Assembly: GCF_000148725.1 (NCBI RefSeq)
Contig: NZ_GL476320.1
Coordinates: 227,698 to 291,697, forward strand
DNA from: Roseibium sp. TrichSKD4
GTDB lineage: Bacteria > Pseudomonadota > Alphaproteobacteria > Rhizobiales > Stappiaceae
DNA length: 64,000 nt
Direction: 5' to 3'
Below the pieces are notes generated by a model that saw only the letters and a program-made list of their open reading frames with translations, searched no databases and was not told where the DNA came from. This document shows, one piece after another, positions 59,068 through 64,000 of this stretch (within the stretch, counting starts at the first letter, position 1; each line of letters opens with the position of its first letter). A program made the position numbers and the translations under genes.

Positions 59068-59113
59068 TGGTGCCGGCAGCAGGATTCGAACCCGCGACCC
59101 CGAGATTACAAAT
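59068..59113. repeat. attR: 46-bp 3' end of tRNA-Thr, phage-derived copy
   Basis: Exact copy of 20903-20948. Here it joins the bacterial 5' half of the tRNA gene, so the phage supplies the 3' end and the tRNA stays functional. Confidence 0.92.
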
Positions 59114-59143
59114 CACGTGCTCTACCAACTGAGCTATACCGGC
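59068..59143 (-). tRNA. tRNA-Thr (anticodon TGT)
   Basis: Read on the minus strand, the gene begins GCCGGTA (acceptor), D arm TAGCTCAGTTGGTAGAGC, anticodon loop TTTGTAA with anticodon TGT, T arm GGGTTCGAATCC, 3' acceptor TGCCGGC, discriminator A and encoded CCA. All stems pair. 76 nt with CCA. It is the phage integration site; its promoter and 5' half are bacterial. Confidence 0.95.
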
Positions 59144-59529
59144 TGAGGTCAAGCGCTTTCGGATATGTCCCGAAGCGAGGTGGACCGTGTACCCTCATTT
59201 GCTATTGATCGGCAAGAGGGAAAATTCAGTTTTTTGATGAAATTGATGCTGTCGACTCCGTTTGTGGAAAACTGGTTGCAGCCCAACCTGGATCCGCTGG
59301 GTAATGCGGAGCGGGGCGTAGCTGCATTTTCCCCAACTGATCCGGTGATACCGAAAGTCCGGGGCAGTCGACGGACGCATCAGTTCTGTTTTGCAAAAGG
59401 TCTGCTCAATCTCGGGACACCAATAATGTACCCTAAATTACACATGATCTGATCGTGAGTGAATTTAGATTGACGTATGCGACTAGCTGAATAGGGACGG
59501 CGGGAACCGCCGCCCCAGACATTTTAACT
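59144..59529. other. Region between tRNA-Thr and the DUF4198 gene
   Basis: 386 bp. A 95-codon plus-strand frame at 59165-59452 (starting MSRSEVDRV) has no ribosome binding site or recognised motif; I do not call it a gene. A GC-rich hairpin at 59494-59516 is probably the terminator of the DUF4198 gene. Confidence 0.4.
59494..59516 (-). terminator. GC-rich hairpin after the DUF4198 gene
   Basis: On the minus strand GGGGCGGCGG-TTC-CCGCCGTCCC forms a 10-bp stem (one G-T pair), followed by TATTC. The U-tract is weak. Confidence 0.5.
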
Positions 59530-60252
59530 TCAGTGGCTATGACCATAGGCAAAACTGAAGGTCGCAAAGTGACCGATTTTGTCGGCCTTTGGATTGTCGG
59601 TAAGTGTTTCGTCCAAAGTGGCAGCGATCACATTCAGCCCGTTGTTGCGAATGGTGATGATTGCTTCCCCGTTTTCATCCGTCTTGACGCTGTTTTCGCT
59701 GTCTGTGGTGTATTCGGCGATCAGCTTGGCGCTTGGCGCAGGTTCACCGTTCATCAGTACCTGAACAGGCAATTTTTCGCCCGCCTTCAGCGTCAGGGGA
59801 TTGGTCAACATGATGATTTCCAGAGGCTGGCCAACCGGCTTTAGTGTGTTGGCGTCTCCGTTGAAGATCGCCTTGGTGTATTTCAGATAGTGTCCTGCGC
59901 TTTCGGCTTCCTTTACTTCATTTTTCGGCAGGTTATGCCATTTGCCGGAAGTGTCTTTGGTCCAGTGGCCGTTATCGAGCACTGCTGTTACCAGCGCCAG
60001 TTTGGGGTCTTTGGCGAGCACCACGTGATCATCGAGATCAATTGGGGTTACGTCCACTGGTACACCCGCTTTGTCATAACCAGAGACGGTTTTCAGTTTG
60101 TCAGTGTTGTAAGCGTCGCTGGCCGCACCATGGCCATAAACAATGGAATTCTTGCCTGCATGTTCCGCAATCCAAATCCCATGCGAATGGGCGGCGTTTG
60201 AGCCGAAGCTGATGGCAAGTGCGGTTAAGGCAATCGAAAGACGGTTTTTCAT
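59530..60252 (-). CDS. DUF4198 periplasmic protein, metal-uptake-associated
   Basis: 240 residues with a signal peptide (hydrophobic 6-18, cleavage after AHS at ~23). The sequence SHGIWIAEHAGKNSIVYGHGA, KAGEKLPVQVLMNGEPAPSAKL and the C-terminal FAYGHSH fit DUF4198, the periplasmic protein often encoded with nickel/cobalt or TonB-linked metal transport genes. Histidines at both ends could bind metal. A perfect palindrome lies upstream (60286-60302), so a metal regulator probably controls it. Confidence 0.85.
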   Translation of the reverse strand: MKNRLSIALTALAISFGSNAAHSHGIWIAEHAGKNSIVYGHGAASDAYNTDKLKTVSGYDKAGVPVDVTPIDLDDHVVLAKDPKLALVTAVLDNGHWTKDTSGKWHNLPKNEVKEAESAGHYLKYTKAIFNGDANTLKPVGQPLEIIMLTNPLTLKAGEKLPVQVLMNGEPAPSAKLIAEYTTDSENSVKTDENGEAIITIRNNGLNVIAATLDETLTDNPKADKIGHFATFSFAYGHSH

Positions 60253-60285
60253 TTACAAATATCCCTAATAGTAACGAGAGGTGAA

Positions 60286-60302
60286 ATGTAATAACATTAC
60301 AT
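60286..60302. promoter_or_regulatory. Perfect palindrome ATGTAAT-AAC-ATTACAT, probable metalloregulator site
   Basis: 7-bp exact arms, 33 bp upstream of the DUF4198 start codon. The AT-rich dyad resembles Zur- or Fur-family sites in outline (not a canonical match), consistent with a metal-uptake-associated gene. Confidence 0.6.
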
Positions 60303-60488
60303 ATATGTCAATTCGAACCTTGTGGAAAAGGTGCTGTCCGGAGAATTGCTTAGGCGGTCTTCCGTAGGGCGAGGGGATGGTTTTTGGGTCACAACCCTCG
60401 TCGATTTCAACCTAGGGAATATTCCCGTATGGGAAAAGCAGCGCCATACTGTTACTTCGGAACCCTAATTAAATCGGTGGGATCCGTT

Positions 60489-61667
60489 ATGACCTACGCT
60501 CAACGCATTTGTTTTATCTTCTTTCTCCAGCCAATCGCTCTAGGGGCCTGGTTGCCACATATTCCGGGTGTTCAGACGAACCTTGGCCTTAGCAATAGCG
60601 AATTGGCCATTGCACTCATCGGTGCGCCCATCGGCACACTGAGCACGCTGCTTATTGCCGGCAAGGTGGCCAATTGGCTCGGTGCGCGCTTGATCACCAT
60701 GATTTTCTATCCGGCCTTCCTCATATGCATGATGTCACCGTTTGTCGCCGTGACCCAATGGACGCTCATGGCTGCGCTTGTGTTGGTCGGCTGTACTCTG
60801 TCACTTGTGGAGCTCGGCCTGAACGTTCTGGCGGATGAATATGAAAAACAGACCGGTAAAAAGGTTATGAGCAAGGCGCATGGCTTTTGGAGTTTCGGGT
60901 TGCTCGCCGGAACATTGATCGGATCAGCTGTCGCTTGGGCGGGTTTAAGTCCACTCTATGCAGGGTTGGCTATCGCAGTTGTGGTGGAGGTGATCGCCTA
61001 CCCGATTATCCAGGGACTGCCGATCGTCGAGAAAACTGCAGAAGCTGAGGAAGCTATAAAAGGCGGGTTCCGTCTACCGCACCCGATACTGCTCGGTGTT
61101 TGCCTGTTCACGTTTGGAACGACATTGATTGAAGGCGCGATGGTGGACTGGGCCGCAGTTTACCTGCGCGATACATTTGCGGCCAATCCGGGACTGGCCG
61201 GTTTGGGCGTGTCGGTCTTTGCCTTGTGTGTCGCCTCAACGCGTTTGATCGGAGATAAGCTTCGGCAGTTGGCTACTCCTGGTCAATTGGGGCAGGGGCT
61301 GGCGTTGATCGGACTTGGCGGCGTTGCCCTGATCTGGTTTGCACCGAATGCGATGGTCGCGCTGCTTGGTCTTGGCACGCTGGGCATTGGTGTCGCGCTT
61401 GCCTCCCCCCTTGGGGTCACAGCCGCCTCGGCAGCACCGGGCAAAAGTCCTGCCTCCAATGTGGCTGTGTTGTCGTTCCTCGCCCTGCTGGGTTTCCTCG
61501 TTGGTCCGCTGACCATTGGGCCTGTTGCGGACCTTTATGACATTCGTACCGGCTTGATGGTGACGGGACCCATGCTGGTTATCAGCTTTATAATGGCAAC
61601 ATTCCTGACGCGCGCTGAACGTTCGGACGCAGAAATGCCGCAGACCGGAACTGAGACGCCCGCCTGA
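60489..61667 (+). CDS. MFS transporter (FucP/YbjJ-like group)
   Basis: 392 residues from the ATG at 60489. About twelve membrane segments are visible. IPGVQTNLGLSNSELAIALIGAPIGTL and SKAHGFWSFGLLAGTLIGSAVAW correspond to the first and fifth segments of the FucP/YbjJ-like MFS group. It exports or imports a small molecule that cannot be identified. Upstream start codons give an implausible hydrophilic extension. Confidence 0.85.
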   Translation: MTYAQRICFIFFLQPIALGAWLPHIPGVQTNLGLSNSELAIALIGAPIGTLSTLLIAGKVANWLGARLITMIFYPAFLICMMSPFVAVTQWTLMAALVLVGCTLSLVELGLNVLADEYEKQTGKKVMSKAHGFWSFGLLAGTLIGSAVAWAGLSPLYAGLAIAVVVEVIAYPIIQGLPIVEKTAEAEEAIKGGFRLPHPILLGVCLFTFGTTLIEGAMVDWAAVYLRDTFAANPGLAGLGVSVFALCVASTRLIGDKLRQLATPGQLGQGLALIGLGGVALIWFAPNAMVALLGLGTLGIGVALASPLGVTAASAAPGKSPASNVAVLSFLALLGFLVGPLTIGPVADLYDIRTGLMVTGPMLVISFIMATFLTRAERSDAEMPQTGTETPA

Positions 61668-61687
61668 CCGAGCTTCTGCCAAAAAGA

Positions 61688-61713
61688 AAGGGCAGCGATG
61701 GAGTGCTGCCCTT
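61688..61713 (-). terminator. Terminator after rlmB (probably bidirectional)
   Basis: AAGGGCAGC and GCTGCCCTT form a perfect 9-bp stem. On the minus strand it is followed by TCTTTTTGG, suited to terminate rlmB; the MFS gene ends on the other side. Confidence 0.75.
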
Positions 61714-61742
61714 GAAATCGCGGTCATGAGACGCCCGGAGGC

Positions 61743-62576
61743 TCATAGCCCCATCTTTTGCCTTGCTACATAAAGAGCCAGCACAGCAGCATTGGAAACA
61801 TTGAGCGAGCGTATCTCTCCGGGCATATCCAATCTCGCAAGCGTTGAGCAGGCCTCACGCACGCCTTGTCGAACCCCTTTGCCTTCAGAGCCCAGCACAA
61901 GCACTGTCTTTGGTGCTAACTCGGTTTCTTCCAGTGACGCAGGACCATCGCTGTCCAGCGCGACCGCTGTAAATGCTTGCTCCTGCATCTCGCTGACAAA
62001 GCGTGCCATGTTCTTCACCCGCACGTGCTTGATCATGTCGAGAGCGCCAGATGCGGATTTGGCCAGAACCGGCCCTTCTTCTGGGGCGTGGCGTTCCGTC
62101 GTGACCACTGCGTCTGCATCAAGGGCGACAGCTGAGCGCAAAATCGCTCCAACATTATGTGGATCGGTGACCTGATCCAGCGCCAGCACAAGCCGCGCAC
62201 CTTTCAAGTGCTCCGGGCCATAAGCGGGTAGGGGATCGGCTTCCAGAATAACACCTTGATGCACCGCATCACGCGTCACCATCTTATCAAGCGCGCGTGG
62301 AGCCAGTGTTTCTATGGGCACGTCGACTACAACGTCGCGCTCGGCTAGTCGGCGTTGTGCGTTCTCCGTTGCATAAAGCTTCATCCGCTTTCGTTCGGTA
62401 TTTGCGAAGGCTGCTTCCACCGTATGAAGACCATATAGAAGGATAGGGCCTTCCGGTGGCAGTCCGGGGCATCGTGGTGCGGGTTTCTTTGTCCATTTTC
62501 CGGCACGCTTATTGTCGCGCGACGGACGATGGGGGCCTGATCGCTTGGAGCCGGCACTTTTCGTATTCTCGGTCAT
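61743..62576 (-). CDS. rlmB: 23S rRNA (guanosine-2251-2'-O)-methyltransferase-like SpoU protein
   Basis: 277 residues. A basic N-terminal tail, a substrate-binding domain beginning LLYGLHTVEAAFAN, then SpoU motifs 1-3: LDQVTDPHNVGAILRSA, LVLGSEGKGVR and IRSLNVSNAAVLALY, which form the trefoil-knot AdoMet site. It methylates the ribose of G2251 in 23S rRNA. Name assigned by motif order and domain layout; TrmH-type paralogues lack the N-terminal domain seen here. Confidence 0.87.
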   Translation of the reverse strand: MTENTKSAGSKRSGPHRPSRDNKRAGKWTKKPAPRCPGLPPEGPILLYGLHTVEAAFANTERKRMKLYATENAQRRLAERDVVVDVPIETLAPRALDKMVTRDAVHQGVILEADPLPAYGPEHLKGARLVLALDQVTDPHNVGAILRSAVALDADAVVTTERHAPEEGPVLAKSASGALDMIKHVRVKNMARFVSEMQEQAFTAVALDSDGPASLEETELAPKTVLVLGSEGKGVRQGVREACSTLARLDMPGEIRSLNVSNAAVLALYVARQKMGL

Positions 62577-63004
62577 AGCGATCTCCTACTCCCAAATCCA
62601 AAAGCTGGAAAGGTGACAGATGGCGATCCAGCCACCCAATACGGACGCCTTTGCCGGTTATCGAATTGATCAGCCGGTTTGAAGCCAGCAGAATCGGGCG
62701 TTTTCGTCCGGTTTCACTTTTCCACATCGTGCTGCCCAAGGGGGAACCGAAACGGAATGTGTTGTGAAGAAACGTGACAATATGCGTCCAAAATGGCAGG
62801 ATACCGGGACAAATAACAGTGTCTATCGGGCCGGTCGCGCAGTCTCGCGCCAGACCGCTGCATATTTTATGAACTTCTTCGCAAAAACGGCGTTGACACC
62901 CAAGGTCCCTATCTGCATAACACGCGCCACGGGATTGCTCGCCCCACCAAGGCGGGCTCTTCGGTAAGCCATCCTGACCGCTTCGGCGTGAAGTAGGAAA
63001 AGAT
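62577..63004. other. Region between rlmB and the tRNA-tuf operon
   Basis: 428 bp with no convincing gene. It contains the operon promoter (62893-62921). The stretch 62600-62760 encodes short frames on both strands that lack ribosome binding sites. Confidence 0.5.
62893..62921 (+). promoter_or_regulatory. Sigma-70-type promoter of the tRNA-Tyr / tRNA-Gly / tuf operon
   Basis: TTGACA (62893-62898), a 17-bp spacer and CATAAC (62916-62921), with a GC-rich discriminator (ACGCGCC) following, as in stringently controlled stable-RNA promoters. The first tRNA begins 83 bp later. Confidence 0.7.
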
Positions 63005-63089
63005 GGAGGAGTGCCCGAGTGGCTAAAGGGGGCGGACTGTAAATCCGCTGGCTATGCCTACGTTGGTTCGAATCCAACCTCCTCCACCA
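63005..63089 (+). tRNA. tRNA-Tyr (anticodon GTA)
   Basis: 85 nt with encoded CCA. Acceptor GGAGGAG pairs with CTCCTCC; the anticodon loop CTGTAAA carries GTA; a long variable arm (GCTATGCCTAC region) is typical of bacterial tRNA-Tyr; T arm GTTGGTTCGAATCCAAC. Confidence 0.95.
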
Positions 63090-63111
63090 TCTTCCTTTTC
63101 AGGTCCGGTGC

Positions 63112-63185
63112 GCGGGTGTAGCTCAATGGTAGAGCAGCAGCCTTCCAAGCTGACGACGAGGGTTCGATTCCCTTCACCCGCTCCA
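63112..63185 (+). tRNA. tRNA-Gly (anticodon TCC)
   Basis: 74 nt with encoded CCA. Acceptor GCGGGTG pairs with CACCCGC, discriminator T; anticodon loop CTTCCAA with TCC; T arm AGGGTTCGATTCCCT. It lies 22 bp after tRNA-Tyr and upstream of tuf, the same order as the classical tyrU-glyT-tufB arrangement. Confidence 0.95.
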
Positions 63186-63350
63186 TCATGGGTGCTGATC
63201 GGAGTATCTGGACGGAAGGCTCTTTCGCTCGGAAAATCCTGACATAAATAATGGGAGACAATTCGCCGTTTGGGGAAACTCATGGGCCGATGCGTGTCCC
63301 GCCGCGAGCCACTATCGATATAACCTCGTATTGGACAGAGAGCGACGCCG

Positions 63351-64000
63351 ATGGCGAAGGAAAAATTTGAGCGCAATAAGCCTCACGTCAACATTGGCAC
63401 GATCGGCCACGTTGACCACGGTAAGACTACGCTGACTGCAGCAATCACGATGACACTTGCTGAGGCAGGTGGTGCAGAAGCTAAGGCTTACGACGAAATT
63501 GACGGTGCTCCTGAAGAGCGTGCACGCGGCATTACGATTTCCACGGCACACGTTGAGTATGAGACGGAAAACCGTCACTACGCTCACGTTGACTGCCCGG
63601 GCCACGCCGACTACGTGAAGAACATGATCACCGGTGCAGCGCAGATGGATGGCGCTATCCTGGTATGTTCTGCAGCAGATGGCCCAATGCCGCAGACCCG
63701 TGAGCACATCCTGCTTGCGCGTCAGGTTGGTGTACCGGCACTTGTCGTGTTCATGAACAAGGTTGACCAGGTCGACGACGAAGAGCTTCTCGAGCTCGTC
63801 GAAATGGAAATCCGTGAGCTTCTGTCTTCTTACGAGTTCCCGGGCGACGACATTCCGATCGTCAAGGGTTCTGCACTTGCAGCAGTTGAGAACCGCGACG
63901 AAGCAATCGGCCGTGGTGCGATCCGTGAGCTGATGTCTCAGGTTGACGAATACATCCCGACCCCTGAGCGTCCGAAGGATCAGCCGTTCCTGATGCCGAT
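63351..64000 (+). CDS. tuf: Elongation factor Tu, N-terminal part (runs off the window)
   Basis: 216 complete codons are present before the window ends. The protein starts [30 protein letters not shown], giving the P-loop GHVDHGKT, then [15 protein letters not shown] (G2), [15 protein letters not shown] (G3) and FMNKVDQ (G4). It is the GTPase that brings aminoacyl-tRNA to the ribosome. Downstream of tRNA-Tyr and tRNA-Gly and very likely transcribed from the same promoter. Confidence 0.97.
   Translation, partial: MAKEKFERNKPHVNIGTIGHVDHGKTTLTAAITMTLAEAGGAEAKAYDEIDGAPEERARGITISTAHVEYETENRHYAHVDCPGHADYVKNMITGAAQMDGAILVCSAADGPMPQTREHILLARQVGVPALVVFMNKVDQVDDEELLELVEMEIRELLSSYEFPGDDIPIVKGSALAAVENRDEAIGRGAIRELMSQVDEYIPTPERPKDQPFLMP

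Larger units (their letters stand above)
20903..59113. mobile_element. Integrated temperate T7-like podovirus (prophage), 38.2 kb
   Basis: Bounded by an exact 46-bp direct repeat (20903-20948 and 59068-59113) identical to the 3' part of tRNA-Thr. Inside are a tyrosine integrase, a CI/Cro-like switch, primase and helicase genes, a terminase pair, a complete T7-like morphogenesis module, fibre genes and lysis genes, with no gap in the order. No phage RNA polymerase is seen, unlike virulent T7 relatives. Sequence up to about 24.4 kb, and at 27.6-29.8 kb, is AT-richer than the structural module. It looks complete and may be inducible, although that cannot be shown from sequence. Confidence 0.92.

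Noticed and set aside
20903-59143. CRISPR array in the prophage or flanks
   Set aside because: No regularly spaced 25-40-bp repeats were seen; the TGTCTA array has only 6-bp units with 9-12-bp spacing and mirrored orientation.
59165-59452. A 95-codon frame between tRNA-Thr and the DUF4198 gene
   Set aside because: No ribosome binding site, no recognised motif and no coding-like composition; could be a decayed gene but cannot be supported.

Overview
The window looks like a chromosomal segment of an alphaproteobacterium, most likely Hyphomicrobiales and perhaps Stappiaceae-like (my inference). The pointers are the tail end of a Rhodobacter-type gene transfer agent (GTA) cluster with its three-TM release holin, a DUF2336 protein, the GC content, and the rlmB / tRNA-Tyr / tRNA-Gly / tuf neighbourhood. 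No 16S rRNA gene is present to fix the taxon.

Layout. (1) 1-3,345: the distal GTA end: C-terminus of the host-specificity protein, a frameshifted DUF2793 gene, a GH24 endolysin and two holin-like genes, interrupted by one minus-strand exported protein. (2) 3,361-20,641: host genes: an alpha/beta hydrolase; a VOC protein with a WYL regulator; a LacI regulator divergent from a PhyH-type dioxygenase; an exported protein; a nitroreductase with a flavin reductase; a transglycosylase-like protein; DUF2336; an Hpt protein; NAD kinase; a trypsin-like protease; a hybrid histidine kinase; and an EAL / GGDEF / periplasmic-protein operon. (3) 20,903-59,113: an apparently complete 38.2-kb prophage, bounded by a 46-bp perfect direct repeat equal to the 3' part of a tRNA-Thr(TGT) gene. 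The intact tRNA is rebuilt at the right end. (4) 59,144-64,000: DUF4198 protein, MFS transporter, rlmB, tRNA-Tyr, tRNA-Gly and the 5' part of tuf.

The prophage is a temperate podovirus. Its head-tail module is T7-like (terminase, GNAT-like gp13 homologue, portal, scaffold, capsid, two tail tubular proteins, three internal virion proteins, T7-type fibre). It replicates with a primase plus a superfamily-3-like helicase, and I see no phage RNA polymerase or DNA polymerase. A tyrosine integrase and a chain of small ATGA-coupled genes lie on the left minus strand. A CI/Cro-type switch at 29.2-30.0 kb carries extra genes in the repressor operon. Lysis genes (GH108 endolysin, spanin-like pair) lie at the right.

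The most interesting parts: an AT-richer cargo cassette between attL and the integrase (ParB-like protein, a nuclease-like protein of unknown family, a D12-class adenine methyltransferase), which I read as a candidate undescribed defence or modification system; a 228-bp array of twelve TGTCTA hexamers arranged with dyad symmetry between the helicase and terminase genes, probably the phage origin or a master operator; a small gene apparently overprinted inside the 1,771-residue virion protein; and a marked excess of GGATCC in the prophage compared with flanking host DNA.
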